From the NCBI GenBank assembly GCA_030425145.1, contig JAUHVK010000025.1:1-64000 (forward strand): a stretch of 64,000 bases of DNA, written 5' to 3'. The stretch's first letter is position 1; every line of letters begins with the position of its first letter. The position numbers were made by a program, and so were the translations under genes. The notes beneath the pieces were generated by a model. The model ran no database searches. It saw only the letters and a program-made list of their open reading frames with translations, and had not been told where the DNA came from. This document shows, piece after piece, positions 26,406 to 35,012 of the stretch. The stretch comes from Alphaproteobacteria bacterium (GTDB taxonomy: Bacteria > Pseudomonadota > Alphaproteobacteria > Rhodobacterales > Rhodobacteraceae).

Positions 26406-27439
26406 GCCTTTCAGACGCACTGGCCGATCAGGCTGGGCATTGCGCGGCACTCGGCTCGCCTTTCATGGCGCGGATGCTGCCGCTTCTGGCAGAGGTCTGG
26501 CCGGAGGGGTCGGCATTGGACGCGGCGGTGCGCGGGTTTACCGGTGACATCGGCCCGAAAGGCCATTCCCTGCCCTTGCGATTGGCCTCAGGGTTACATG
26601 CGTTGGTGCTGACCGGGCAGGACGCCGAGCTGATCGCGGCCTACCCGCCCAATGATGTGTCGGATCAATCTCTGAAAACGGCCCTGACCGGCGCGCTGGC
26701 GCGGTATGAGGCCTTCTTGACCCAATGGATCACCTCGCCACCCCAGACCAACGAGGTGCGCCGCTCGGCGGTTCTGATCGCAGCAGCGCATGAATTGGTG
26801 CATCGGACCGGCGTGACCGATCTGCGCCTGTCGGAACTGGGAGCCAGTGCTGGGCTGAACCTGATGTTCGACCGCTACGCGCTGGACGCAAGCGGAACTC
26901 GGCTGGGGCCGGGGGACGCAGCGCTGACGTTGTCACCGGATTGGGTCGGGCCTGCCCCTCAGGCTGCGCCGTTTACCGTAAGCGAACGGCGGGGTGTGGA
27001 CCTCAACCCGCTTGATCCGCACAACCCCGATCACGCGCTGCGCCTGCGCGCGTATCTCTGGGCGGATCAGGAACATCGGCTGACGCTTACCAACGCGGCG
27101 ATCCGGGCGAACGCGGCAGAGGTCGACAAGGGCGATGCGGTGGATTGGTTGGAGAAACGATTGGTTGATGCCCCCGCAGGTCATATGCACCTGATCTACC
27201 ACACCATCGCGTGGCAATACTTCCCGGCCGAGCGTCAGGCCACAGGAACCGCCCTGATCGAAGCGGCGGGTGCGCGGGCAACGGCAGAAGCGCCTCTGGC
27301 GTGGCTGCGTATGGAAGCAGATGGAGAGACACGGGGCGCGTCGGTGACCGCACGGCTTTGGCCCGGCGATCATCACATCACCTTGGGACGGGCAGATTTT
27401 CACGGGCGCTGGGTGGATTGGGCGGACAATCGCGCTTAG
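26402..27439 (+). CDS. DUF2332 family protein
   Basis: This soluble 345-aa protein belongs to the DUF2332 family. Its layout resembles a degenerate methyltransferase-like fold: an LSELGASAGLNLMFDRY segment (about 141-157) could form a SAM- or nucleotide-type loop, and LIYHTIAWQYFP is conserved near residue 262. The gene begins with GTG inside the pth stop (GTGA), so it is translationally coupled to pth. The biochemical activity of the family is unknown to me. Confidence 0.82.
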   Translation: MSLSDALADQAGHCAALGSPFMARMLPLLAEVWPEGSALDAAVRGFTGDIGPKGHSLPLRLASGLHALVLTGQDAELIAAYPPNDVSDQSLKTALTGALARYEAFLTQWITSPPQTNEVRRSAVLIAAAHELVHRTGVTDLRLSELGASAGLNLMFDRYALDASGTRLGPGDAALTLSPDWVGPAPQAAPFTVSERRGVDLNPLDPHNPDHALRLRAYLWADQEHRLTLTNAAIRANAAEVDKGDAVDWLEKRLVDAPAGHMHLIYHTIAWQYFPAERQATGTALIEAAGARATAEAPLAWLRMEADGETRGASVTARLWPGDHHITLGRADFHGRWVDWADNRA

Positions 27440-27474
27440 ATTTTGTGGAAACCACCGCAACGCAGGAGGCCCCG

Positions 27475-27858
27475 ATGGAACCCGACGACCCAATCAACGT
27501 GCTGGGCGGCCCGCTTCAAGGGTGCTCTACAGAACCGCTCACCGGGTTCTTCCGCGACGGCCATTGCAACACATGCGCTGCCGATCAGGGCAGCCACACA
27601 GTTTGCGCGGTGATGACGGCGGAATTCCTCGCTTATTCGAAATATGTGGGCAACGACCTGAGCACCCCGGTACCGCAATTCCGCTTTCCGGGGCTCAAAC
27701 CCGGCGATCATTGGTGCCTGTGCGCCTCGCGTTTCCTGCAAGCCCATGACGAAGGCTGCGCACCGATGGTGAACCTTACCGCCACGCACAAGCGGGCGCT
27801 GGACATCGTGCCGATGCGGGTTCTGGAGCAATACGACATCAACGCCTCGGAGGCCTGA
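27475..27858 (+). CDS. DUF2237 family protein
   Basis: This 127-aa soluble protein begins NVLGGPLQGCSTEPLTGFFRDG and has repeated Cys (GHCNTCAADQGSHTVC, DHWCLCASRFLQAH), the hallmark of DUF2237. The cysteines may bind a metal. The start at the ATG at 27475 follows a CAGGAGG site and gives the standard family length. It lies 35 bp after the DUF2332 gene and probably ends the pth operon. Function unknown. Confidence 0.85.
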   Translation: MEPDDPINVLGGPLQGCSTEPLTGFFRDGHCNTCAADQGSHTVCAVMTAEFLAYSKYVGNDLSTPVPQFRFPGLKPGDHWCLCASRFLQAHDEGCAPMVNLTATHKRALDIVPMRVLEQYDINASEA

Positions 27859-27864
27859 CGCGGA

Positions 27865-28419
27865 TCAGGAGGCTTTTTCGATCACCGCCGTTGTGTCGCT
27901 TGGCGGCACAACAGCGATTGGCTCGCCCATCAGTTCTTCGATGAAAAGGCTCAGAAGCTGCGGGCGGCCCGACACCCCGGCCTTGCGGTAGATGGCGTTG
28001 GTCTGGGCCTTTACGGTGCCTTCGGAGGTGTTGCGCAATCCGGCAATATCCGCGGTGCTCAACCCCTTGATCGAGAACAGTGCGACGTCCTTTTCCGCCG
28101 GGGTCAGTTCCCATTCAGCGAACCGTTCCTGCAATACATCCATGAAAGCGCCCGAAGCCAACCGCAGGCTTTCCTCGGCCGCGCGCTGACGACGGATCGA
28201 GCGCAGCATGAGCGATGCGCTGACCACCATGCCAAGGATCAGGCCGATCACAGCACCGATCTGCGCAAGTTCGTAATAAACCCAGGCAATGGGTGACGAT
28301 GAAATGCCAAGGATGCTGCCCACGATATCCCACAACAGGAACAGGCCGCTGCACAATTGCAGCGCCAGAAGTGGAAAGAGGACCACCCAGATTCTCACAG
28401 TCCCGTCGAGGCTCCTCAC
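27865..28419 (-). CDS. Membrane-anchored LuxR-type regulator
   Basis: This 184-aa protein has two transmembrane segments (about residues 9-33 and 44-72), a helical linker rich in Arg/Glu (RRQRAAEESLRLA), and a C-terminal LuxR/NarL HTH. The HTH reads LTPAEKDVALFSIKGLS, then IAGLRNTSEGTVKAQTNAIYRKAGV. DNA binding from the inner membrane is implied, with the short external loop as the only possible sensor. It has no receiver or autoinducer domain. The gene lies 9 bp after the first acidic-tail gene on the same strand, suggesting one transcript and a regulatory link. Confidence 0.83.
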   Translation of the reverse strand: MRSLDGTVRIWVVLFPLLALQLCSGLFLLWDIVGSILGISSSPIAWVYYELAQIGAVIGLILGMVVSASLMLRSIRRQRAAEESLRLASGAFMDVLQERFAEWELTPAEKDVALFSIKGLSTADIAGLRNTSEGTVKAQTNAIYRKAGVSGRPQLLSLFIEELMGEPIAVVPPSDTTAVIEKAS

Positions 28420-28428
28420 CGAGGCTGA

Positions 28429-28932
28429 TCAATCGTCGTCATCATCATCGTCGTCATCATCGTCATCATCGTCGTCGTCATCATCGTCGCGATCGTCGCG
28501 GCCGCTGTTGCTGCTGCCGCTGCCGCTGTTGTCCTCGCGGTCGTCATCGCGATCATCATCGTCGTCGTCGTCATCGTCGTCACGACCGCTGTTGCTGCTG
28601 CCGCTGTTGTCATCGCGGTCGTCATCGTCGTCATCACTACTGCCGCTGCTGCTGTCGTCCTCGCGGTCGTCGTCGAGGTCATCATTGTCCGAGCGCTCCA
28701 CGTAGTCCCGCAGGATGGCGCCGGTGGAGGGATTGAGGATGATCTCGCGGCTTCCGCGCGGCCCCGTAGCAACAATTCGCGTACGCCCAAGCAAGGTCCG
28801 CGCAATTCTGATCCGACGATAGCCCTGGCGCTTGAGCTGATTGATCACCTGATCCTCAGCCGTCTGCGCAAGAAGCGTGCCGGGCATCGCCGCGCTGGCG
28901 AGCAGACCTGCCAAAAGCTGTCTTCGTTTCAT
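28429..28932 (-). CDS. Secreted PepSY-like protein with poly-Asp tail, 167 aa
   Basis: A signal peptide (cleavage near LLAQ) is followed by one PepSY-like module (residues about 24-78: EDQVINQLKRQGYRRIRIAR, ending STGAILRDYVE). The tail of about 85 residues is made almost only of Asp, Ser, Asn, Gly, Glu and Arg and ends in an unbroken Asp run. The start follows a GGAGGGAG site. It is a paralogue of the larger neighbour upstream. Such tails bind Ca2+ or other divalent cations in known acidic proteins; that role is inferred here. Confidence 0.75.
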   Translation of the reverse strand: MKRRQLLAGLLASAAMPGTLLAQTAEDQVINQLKRQGYRRIRIARTLLGRTRIVATGPRGSREIILNPSTGAILRDYVERSDNDDLDDDREDDSSSGSSDDDDDDRDDNSGSSNSGRDDDDDDDDDDRDDDREDNSGSGSSNSGRDDRDDDDDDDDDDDDDDDDDDD

Positions 28933-28996
28933 TGTCTCCCTCCAAAAGGCTCCCGCCGACCCGGCGGAAGCCCCTGTTCTTCAGCTATCAGATGGA

Positions 28997-29995
28997 TCAA
29001 TCGTCGTCACTGTCGTCATCGTCGCTGTCGTCGTCATCGCTATCATCGTCGTCGTCGGCATCATCATCGTCGCTGTCGTCATCATCGTCGTCATCATCAT
29101 CGTCGTCGTCACCGCCCGAGCTACCGCTGCGGTCGTCATCACCATCGTCGTCACTACCCGAGCTACCGCTGCGGTCGTCATCATCGTCGTCGTCACTACC
29201 CGAGCTACCGCTGCGGTCGTCATCATCATCGTCGTCACTACCCGAGCTACCGCTGCGGTCGTCACCATCATCGTCGTCACTACCCGAGCTACCGCTGCGG
29301 TCGTCATCACCATCGTCGTCGTCATCATCACGGCCGCTGCTGCGATCATCATCGTCGTCGTCATCGTCGGACCCGGCGCCATCGACAAAATCGCGGTCGC
29401 GGGTACGCACCTCGACTCCGGGGCGGGTGTCGTCATCCGAGTCGACGGTTTCGACTTCCTGCTTGATGACGTCGCCGGTGGCACTGTCAAAGACAGTCTC
29501 GACCTTTTCGGTGCCGCGGATTGCCTCGACCTTGGTCTGCGTCAGACCCGTCTTGACTTCGATACGGGTGAAGCCTTGCTCTTGAAGATCGTTCACAAGC
29601 TGATCGGTCGACGTGCTGCCAGTCGTGACGTTGGCTGTCGTCGTTGTTGTTGTTGTCGATGTGACCGTCGCGCGGCTGTCATCGGACTGGCTGGCAACAT
29701 CGATGAAATCCCGGTCACGGTTGCGGATCTGGACGCCCGGAGTGGTGTCTTCGCCAGCGCGCACACGCTCGACTTCCTGCTTGAGAATGTTGCCGGTGGC
29801 GCGGTCATAGATGACCTCAAGCTTCTGCGTGCCGCGGATCGCCTCGACCTTGATCTGGCCGATGCCATTGTCGATCTCGATGTGTTGGAAACCTTGACTG
29901 GTCAGATCACTGATAATCTGATCGGTTGCGGATTGGGCGAATGCCATTGTCCCTGCGAAGGTCGCTACAACGGCGGAAAGCAATGTCTTTTTCAC
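28997..29995 (-). CDS. Secreted double-PepSY protein with Asp/Ser/Gly repeats, 332 aa
   Basis: The GTG at 29995 is chosen because AAAGGAC stands eight bases before it and the protein then opens with a normal signal peptide ending AFAQ. Two PepSY-like modules follow (about residues 22-76 and 132-186), each ending TG-xx-KQEVE and each trailed by a related TRPGVEVRTRDRDF-type segment. From about residue 205 the chain is an acidic low-complexity region with 14-residue repeats of the type RSGSSGSDD plus Asp, then a terminal Asp/Ser tract. The coding strand is strongly periodic. An exported cation-binding role is likely but unproved. Confidence 0.78.
   Translation of the reverse strand: MKKTLLSAVVATFAGTMAFAQSATDQIISDLTSQGFQHIEIDNGIGQIKVEAIRGTQKLEVIYDRATGNILKQEVERVRAGEDTTPGVQIRNRDRDFIDVASQSDDSRATVTSTTTTTTTANVTTGSTSTDQLVNDLQEQGFTRIEVKTGLTQTKVEAIRGTEKVETVFDSATGDVIKQEVETVDSDDDTRPGVEVRTRDRDFVDGAGSDDDDDDDDRSSGRDDDDDDGDDDRSGSSGSDDDDGDDRSGSSGSDDDDDDDRSGSSGSDDDDDDDRSGSSGSDDDGDDDRSGSSGGDDDDDDDDDDDDSDDDDADDDDDSDDDDSDDDDSDDD
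29118..29340 (-). repeat. 42-bp tandem repeat inside the acidic gene
   Basis: The block GAGCTACCGCTGCGG starts at 29118, 29160, 29202, 29244 and 29286, exactly 42 bp apart, giving five in-frame 14-residue units. The variable part of each unit is a GAT/GAC run. Near-identity of the units implies recent expansion or slippage, which would change length without shifting frame. Confidence 0.9.
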
Positions 29996-30082
29996 TGGTA
30001 AAGTCCTTTCGTGTCCGGTGGCCTGCACATCAGCAGGTACGACGACCCTGACCGCCTCCGTCGCTTCGGGACATTTGCAGAT

Positions 30083-30135
30083 GGTTTAATTCGGGGTCCA
30101 TAAACCCATGCCCCACACGTCTAAACCGAGGTTTA
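30083..30135. promoter_or_regulatory. Cluster of GGTTTA/TAAACC half-sites
   Basis: Upstream of the larger acidic gene, GGTTTA (30083) and TAAACC (30101-30106) form a spaced inverted repeat. TAAACC-GA-GGTTTA (30122-30135) forms a compact one. A further GGTTTA is near 30204. The same arms form GGTTTAG-CT-CTAAACC in front of the malic enzyme gene. This is a candidate operator; no regulator can be named. Confidence 0.35.
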
Positions 30136-30166
30136 TACGGACCCTTGAGGATTTTATGGAAAAGAA

Positions 30167-30196
30167 AAACCCCTCGCACCGGAGAGCGAGGGGTTT
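30167..30196 (-). terminator. Rho-independent terminator after trpB
   Basis: An eleven-pair perfect stem (arms AAACCCCTCGC at 30167-30177 and GCGAGGGGTTT at 30186-30196) is followed on the minus strand by TTTCTTTTCC. It lies 39 bp beyond the trpB stop and separates trpB from the acidic-protein genes. Confidence 0.88.
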
Positions 30197-30234
30197 GATG
30201 TCCGGTTTAGACCGCAAGTTTATGCGGCGGGCCC

Positions 30235-31455
30235 TCAGCCCATGTCGAATCCGAGATGTTTGGCGACCGTGAAGATGTCCTTGTCGCCGCGTCCGCACAT
30301 GTTCATGCAGATGATGTGATCCTTCGGCAGTTCGGGTGCGATCTTCATCACATGGGCCAGCGCGTGGCTGGGTTCGAGTGCCGGGATGATACCCTCGGTC
30401 TCACAGCAAAGCTGGAATGCGGCCAGCGCCTCCTTATCGGTGATCGCAACGTATTCGGCGCGGCCGATGTCATGCAGCCAGGCGTGCTCCGGCCCGATGC
30501 CCGGATAGTCGAGACCGGCGGAAATGCTGAACCCTTCGAGGATCTGGCCGTCCTCGTCCTGCAACAGATAGGTGCGGTTGCCGTGCAGCACGCCGGGGCG
30601 CCCGCCGGTGAGCGAGGCGCAGTGCTCCATCTTTTCGTTCACGCCCTTGCCGCCCGCTTCGACACCGATGATGCGCACGTCTTTGTCGTCAAGGAACGGG
30701 TAGAACAGCCCCATCGCGTTCGAGCCACCGCCGATGGCGGCGATGATGGTGTCGGGCAGACGGCCTTCGGCCTCCATCATCTGTTCCTTGGCTTCCTTGC
30801 CGATGATCGCCTGGAAATCGCGCACCATGGCCGGATACGGGTGCGGACCTGCGACAGTGCCGATGCAGTAGAACGTGTCGCGCACATTGGTCACCCAGTC
30901 GCGCAGCGCGTCGTTCATCGCGTCCTTGAGAGTGCCGCGCCCCGAAGTCACGGGGATAACCTCGGCGCCAAGCAGCTTCATACGGAACACGTTGGGCTGC
31001 TGGCGTTCGACATCGTGCGCGCCCATGTAGACGACGCATTTCAGACCGAACTTGGCGCAGACGGTGGCGGTTGCCACGCCGTGCTGACCGGCGCCGGTTT
31101 CCGCGATGATGCGGGTCTTGCCCATACGGCGGGCAAGGATGATCTGGCCCAGCACGTTGTTGATCTTGTGCGCGCCGGTGTGGTTCAACTCGTCGCGCTT
31201 CATGTAGACCTTGGCACCGCCCAGACGCTCGGACAGGCGTTCGGCATGATAGAGCGGCGACGGACGGCCGACATAATGCTTCCAGAGGAAGTCCATCTCT
31301 GCCCAGAAGCTCTCATCGGTCTTGGCGCGCTCGTACTGTTCTTCCAGTTCGAGGATGAGCGGCATCAGCGTTTCCGAGACGAACCGCCCGCCGAAGATAC
31401 CGAACCGGCCCTTTTCGTCGGGACCGGTCATGAAGCTGTTGAATAGATCGTTCAT
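30235..31455 (-). CDS. trpB: Tryptophan synthase beta chain
   Basis: TrpB is a PLP enzyme that joins indole and serine to make tryptophan. The 406-aa protein has the PLP Lys in the block [12 protein letters not shown] (about residue 97), the [10 protein letters not shown] loop, [13 protein letters not shown] for phosphate binding, and the late [10 protein letters not shown]-type segment, here [16 protein letters not shown]. All catalytic blocks are intact. It is alone here, with trpA about 18 kb away. trpF is not in the window. A strong terminator follows. Confidence 0.97.
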   Translation of the reverse strand: MNDLFNSFMTGPDEKGRFGIFGGRFVSETLMPLILELEEQYERAKTDESFWAEMDFLWKHYVGRPSPLYHAERLSERLGGAKVYMKRDELNHTGAHKINNVLGQIILARRMGKTRIIAETGAGQHGVATATVCAKFGLKCVVYMGAHDVERQQPNVFRMKLLGAEVIPVTSGRGTLKDAMNDALRDWVTNVRDTFYCIGTVAGPHPYPAMVRDFQAIIGKEAKEQMMEAEGRLPDTIIAAIGGGSNAMGLFYPFLDDKDVRIIGVEAGGKGVNEKMEHCASLTGGRPGVLHGNRTYLLQDEDGQILEGFSISAGLDYPGIGPEHAWLHDIGRAEYVAITDKEALAAFQLCCETEGIIPALEPSHALAHVMKIAPELPKDHIICMNMCGRGDKDIFTVAKHLGFDMG

Positions 31456-31533
31456 CGCGCGCCTCTTTTGTCGAACGGGACACAGGTAGCGGGGTGATGC
31501 GGGATGAGCAAGGGGAAGCGCTTCTTTGAACGG

Positions 31534-32862
31534 CTATTCGGACACCGCCCGTTCCAGCGCCGGGTAGCGCGCCGCGAGTGTTGCGCCGCGCGCCACGAAG
31601 GACACCAGCAGCGCAATCCACAGGCCGTGATTTCCGAAAACCGGGACAAGCGCCATGGCCGCCCCGCCATAGATCAGCGCCGACAGAGCCATCATGTTGC
31701 GCATGTCGGCGGTGCGTGTGGCACCGATGAAGATGCCGTCCAGCATAAAGGACGCGAGCGCCAGAACCGGCGCGTAGACCATCCATGGCAGATAGGTGGC
31801 TGCCGCCGCCTGCACCTCGGCGTTTTTGGCCATGATCGCGACGATGTCATTGCCGAACACCCAGAACCCAACCGCCAGAAGAACCGAGGCCGCCAGCCCC
31901 CAGAGGCTCGCCACCCAAACCGAGCGGCGCAGCAGCGGCACCGCCCGCGCGCCCACGGCCTGCCCGACCAGCGCCTCGGCAGAAATGGCAAATCCATCGA
32001 GCGCATAGGAGGTGATGCTCAGGAATTGCAGCAGAACCTGATTGGCCGCCAGCGTTACATCTCCGAAATCGGCCGCGAGGAAGAGAAACGACAGGAAGAT
32101 CACCTGAAGCAGCAGCGACCGGATCAGGATGTCCGAATTGACCTGCGCCATGCGCCGCAGCTTGACGCGGTCAAACACCCGCGCCCAGTCGCGCCAGTCG
32201 GGCACGCGAAACGCGCTGCGGCAGAGGTAGAGCCCCATCGCAAGAGCGCTCCAATCCGCGAGGAAGGTGGCAAAGGCCACGCCGTTCACGCCCCAGCCGA
32301 GGCCCAGCACGAACCACAGGTTCAGCAACACGTTGATCCCGTTCATCCAGACCTGCAACACCAGCACGGCGCGGGTGCGTTCCTGGGCAATGAGCCAGCC
32401 GGTGATGCCGAACACGGAAATGGCGGCGGGGGCCGACCAGATGCGGATCTGCATATATCCACGGGCCAATGTCTCGACCTCGGCACTGGCCGGGGACAGG
32501 CGGAAGGCGGCCCAAAGGATCGGAACTTGCAGCAAGATGATCAGCGCCCCACCAACAAAGCCGATCATCAGCACCCGCGTCAGCAGCGCCGCCACCTCGG
32601 CGCGGTTGCCCTGCCCCAACGCCTGCGCCGCCAGTCCCGTGGTACCCATGCGCAGAAAACCGAAGATCCAGTAGATTGCCGTCAACACGACAGCGCCGAT
32701 CCCCACCGCACCGATGGGTGCGGCCTCGCCCATCTGGCCGACCACACCCGTATCCACCGCGCCCAATATGGGGATGGTGACATTGGACAGAACAATCGGC
32801 AGCGCGATCTTGAGAACGCGCCGATTGGTGATGTCCTGCGGCGCGAGGTCCGCGTCAGTCAC
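31534..32862 (-). CDS. MATE family efflux transporter, DinF-like
   Basis: This is a second MATE carrier (442 aa), with about twelve membrane segments and the opening LKIALPIVLSNVTIPILGAVDTGVVGQ typical of the DinF branch, with the conserved Asp in AVDTGVVG. It differs clearly from the NorM-like protein at 8.6-9.9 kb. Its start overlaps the end of the thioesterase gene by 8 bp, so it is cotranscribed with two hotdog thioesterases. Substrate unknown. Confidence 0.88.
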   Translation of the reverse strand: MTDADLAPQDITNRRVLKIALPIVLSNVTIPILGAVDTGVVGQMGEAAPIGAVGIGAVVLTAIYWIFGFLRMGTTGLAAQALGQGNRAEVAALLTRVLMIGFVGGALIILLQVPILWAAFRLSPASAEVETLARGYMQIRIWSAPAAISVFGITGWLIAQERTRAVLVLQVWMNGINVLLNLWFVLGLGWGVNGVAFATFLADWSALAMGLYLCRSAFRVPDWRDWARVFDRVKLRRMAQVNSDILIRSLLLQVIFLSFLFLAADFGDVTLAANQVLLQFLSITSYALDGFAISAEALVGQAVGARAVPLLRRSVWVASLWGLAASVLLAVGFWVFGNDIVAIMAKNAEVQAAAATYLPWMVYAPVLALASFMLDGIFIGATRTADMRNMMALSALIYGGAAMALVPVFGNHGLWIALLVSFVARGATLAARYPALERAVSE

Positions 32863-33385
32863 TGCTGGAATCGGTGGATTGGTCCTGTCTTGGCATCAGG
32901 AAATGCGCGGTGGCCTGCGCAAAGGGGCGGTCGCGGTTGTCCTGCCATGCTTCGGCCTGCACGCTGGCATATCGCCGTCCCGCGCGGGTGATCGTGGCGC
33001 GGGCATAGGCGTCGCGTGGAAGACCCGAACGCAGATAGTCCACGGTGAAATCGATGGTCTTGGGCAGGCGCGGCAGGTTGCCGGCGGCCAAAGCCTCGGC
33101 ATCGAGCGCCCCGCTTTCGAAATCTTCCCAAATATAGGCCCAGCTGAGCGAGATCATCGCGGTGACCTCCAGAAAAGCCGCCGTCACGCCCCCGTGGATC
33201 GCAGGCAGAAACGGATTGCCGATCAGTTTTTCGTCGAAGAACAGGACACCGGTGAGTTCGTCCCCGCGCCGGTCGAAGCTGATGCCCATGAAGGTGATGT
33301 AGGGCACACCGCCCACCAGCGCCTTGAGCGCGGCATCGCGGCGTTGTTTCACCACCTGGACGGGTTCGGGAGCCTTGCGTGCCAT
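32855..33385 (-). CDS. PaaI-type hotdog thioesterase
   Basis: A 176-aa hotdog-fold protein of the PaaI group, which hydrolyses acyl-CoA thioesters. NPFLPAIHGGVTAAFLE contains the HGG block with the catalytic region, and KTIDFTVDYLRSGLPRDAYARATI forms the long central strand. The ATG at 33385, directly after the stop of the neighbouring thioesterase and behind a GGAGGG site, is preferred over a start at 33469. It is larger than a usual PaaI domain because of an insertion around WAYIWEDFESGALDAEAL. CoA substrate unknown. Confidence 0.82.
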   Translation of the reverse strand: MARKAPEPVQVVKQRRDAALKALVGGVPYITFMGISFDRRGDELTGVLFFDEKLIGNPFLPAIHGGVTAAFLEVTAMISLSWAYIWEDFESGALDAEALAAGNLPRLPKTIDFTVDYLRSGLPRDAYARATITRAGRRYASVQAEAWQDNRDRPFAQATAHFLMPRQDQSTDSSSD

Positions 33386-33386
33386 G

Positions 33387-33809
33387 TCAGCGGCCCTCCA
33401 CGGTAAAGGCCCCGGTGGCGGTGGCCACGGGGCGGTCGGTGTCGTCGTCGCAGGCAGTGGCGCGGACAAAGGCGACCGAGCGCGTGATGTGATAGACCTC
33501 GGCCCGTGCCGTAATCATCTGCCCGGGAGTGGCGGCACGCATGTAGTCGATACGCAGGTCGATGGTGGCCGTACCCGCAGGCGCGTCTGGATGGCTCATC
33601 ACCGCAGCCCCGCCGCAGGTATCCATCAGCGCCGAGACCGCGCCACCGTGAATCACCCCTGTCTTGGGGTCGCCGATAAAGCGTTCGTCATAAGGCATGG
33701 TGATTTCGGCCATACCATCGCCCAGCGCGGTGATTTCCATGCCCAGCGCCTTGGAATGCGGAATGGTCTGGATGAATTGCCGGGCGATCTTGGCTTTGTC
33801 GACGGTCAT
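33387..33809 (-). CDS. PaaI-type hotdog thioesterase
   Basis: This compact 140-aa hotdog thioesterase has the family blocks KTGVIHGGAVSALMDTCGG (with the catalytic Asp), TIDLRIDYMRAATPG and a final strand with VATATGAFTV. It stands first in a three-gene operon with the larger thioesterase, whose ATG follows its stop by one base, and the DinF-like MATE gene. Sequence divergence suggests the two thioesterases do not act on the same CoA ester. The divergent neighbour is a MerR regulator. Confidence 0.87.
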   Translation of the reverse strand: MTVDKAKIARQFIQTIPHSKALGMEITALGDGMAEITMPYDERFIGDPKTGVIHGGAVSALMDTCGGAAVMSHPDAPAGTATIDLRIDYMRAATPGQMITARAEVYHITRSVAFVRATACDDDTDRPVATATGAFTVEGR

Positions 33810-33930
33810 ACTATGTCCTTCGTTGCTGTGCCCGGTTTACGATGGATTGTTCTGGGAAGCCAGCCACGCCATCAGCCTGTTGCCCTACCCGCTGAGCGCT
33901 TTTATGGTCGCCTAGGGAGAAGGAAAATTC

Positions 33931-34302
33931 ATGAGCGACAAGCGTCTGAGTTTCAAGGAGATGTGTGCCAAGTTCGATGTGACACCGCGCACCCTCAGAT
34001 ACTACGAATATATCGAACTCCTACAACCGGAGCGCGACGGCCGGGCGCGCTGGTACGGCGCTAAAGAGATCGCACGGATGACCCTGATCCTGCGCGGGCG
34101 CAAATTCGGGTTCCAGCTTGAAGACATCCGTCAGTGGCTTTTGATCTATGAAAACGAAGGCACCGATGCCCAGATGCGTGCATGGATTGCGATGGCCGAT
34201 CGGCAATTGGGCGAATTGGCCGAACAGCGCGCACAGCTGGATGTGGCCATCGACGAATTGCAGAAATTGCGCGACGACACCGCCGCCAGCCTTGGCGACT
34301 GA
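33931..34302 (+). CDS. MerR family regulator
   Basis: This 123-aa MerR protein has the winged [30 protein letters not shown] and a C-terminal coiled-coil dimer helix (LAEQRAQLDVAIDELQKL). It lacks the Cys-rich metal-binding end of heavy-metal MerR proteins. It is closely related to the 134-aa MerR gene 280 bp downstream, so the two are probably tandem duplicates that diverged. Its own upstream region has no TTACGT palindrome. Targets might include the divergent thioesterase operon. Confidence 0.85.
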   Translation: MSDKRLSFKEMCAKFDVTPRTLRYYEYIELLQPERDGRARWYGAKEIARMTLILRGRKFGFQLEDIRQWLLIYENEGTDAQMRAWIAMADRQLGELAEQRAQLDVAIDELQKLRDDTAASLGD

Positions 34303-34464
34303 GCCAATCTGACCCCCCGAAACGCACAGCGTTCGCACGGCTTGGACTGAGTCGCGACCGGGATCGCGTTGCCCTTGGGCAGGAATTCCTTACCCAACAG
34401 CACGCTCACAGCCAAAGCGCTTTGAAAGAAAGTTTCAGGAACCTGTGGCTGACGTTGCCTGATC

Positions 34465-34511
34465 TTACGTCAACCTAAATGTGACGTGGCGTCTGAGTTA
34501 CGTCAACGTAA
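34465..34511. promoter_or_regulatory. Two TTACGT palindromes, MerR operator candidates
   Basis: TTACGT-CA-ACCTAA (34465-34478) and the symmetric TTACGT-CA-ACGTAA (34498-34511) are 33 bp apart, three helical turns. They lie 71-117 bp before the second merR gene. Their form resembles the palindromes described for LiuR, a MerR regulator of branched-chain and fatty acid oxidation in proteobacteria. The match to LiuR is from memory and not scored. Confidence 0.55.
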
Positions 34512-34581
34512 ATTCCCATTGTAAGAAACCCGCAACCTTCGCATTTCGATGCCGTCACGGCACCGAAAAAGGATGATCAAA

Positions 34582-34986
34582 ATGACCGACGACCGCATCA
34601 TGACCATCAGGGAGATGTGTGACGCCTATGACGTCACACCGCGCACCCTGCGGTTCTATGAAGCCAAAGAACTGCTGTTTCCGATCCGCGAAGGTCAGAA
34701 ACGCCTGTTTACCAAGCGTGACCGTGCGCGCCTCAAGCTGATCCTGCGCGGCAAGCGCTTTGGTTTCAGCCTCGAAGAAATCCGTCAGCTTCTGGACCTC
34801 TACCACATGGGTGACCAGCAGCAGACCCAATTGGCCCGGACCTATGAGATCGCCCAGCAGCGCCTTTCCGACATGGAAGAGCAGCGGGACGAGCTGAACC
34901 AGGCCATTGACGAGCTCAAGGAACAGATGCGTTGGGGCGAGAAAATGCTCGCGTCAATGGATCAGACCCAAAAAGCGGCTGAGTAA
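34582..34986 (+). CDS. MerR family regulator of the acyl-CoA oxidation block
   Basis: This 134-aa MerR/LiuR-like protein has the [30 protein letters not shown], the second helix pair [24 protein letters not shown] and a long C-terminal coiled coil. No metal-binding cysteines are present. The ATG at 34582 is preferred over upstream ATGs because AAAAAGG is correctly spaced. It is first in line before two acyl-CoA dehydrogenases, thiolase and FadB, and palindromes lie in its promoter. It therefore most likely controls that operon and itself, probably in response to an acyl-CoA. Confidence 0.88.
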   Translation: MTDDRIMTIREMCDAYDVTPRTLRFYEAKELLFPIREGQKRLFTKRDRARLKLILRGKRFGFSLEEIRQLLDLYHMGDQQQTQLARTYEIAQQRLSDMEEQRDELNQAIDELKEQMRWGEKMLASMDQTQKAAE

Positions 34987-35012
34987 GCCGCATCGCATTT
35001 AGGGAGACCGCC

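Noticed and set aside
29118-29340. Regular repeats that could be taken for a CRISPR array
   Set aside because: The 42-bp units are contiguous, in frame and code for Asp/Ser/Gly repeats. There are no unique spacers and no cas genes.
28877-30001. A 374-codon Val/Ile-rich frame on the plus strand opposite the acidic genes
   Set aside because: It is the mirror of the poly-Asp codons (GTC/ATC runs), has no ribosome site and no normal composition. The minus strand has signal peptides and PepSY modules.
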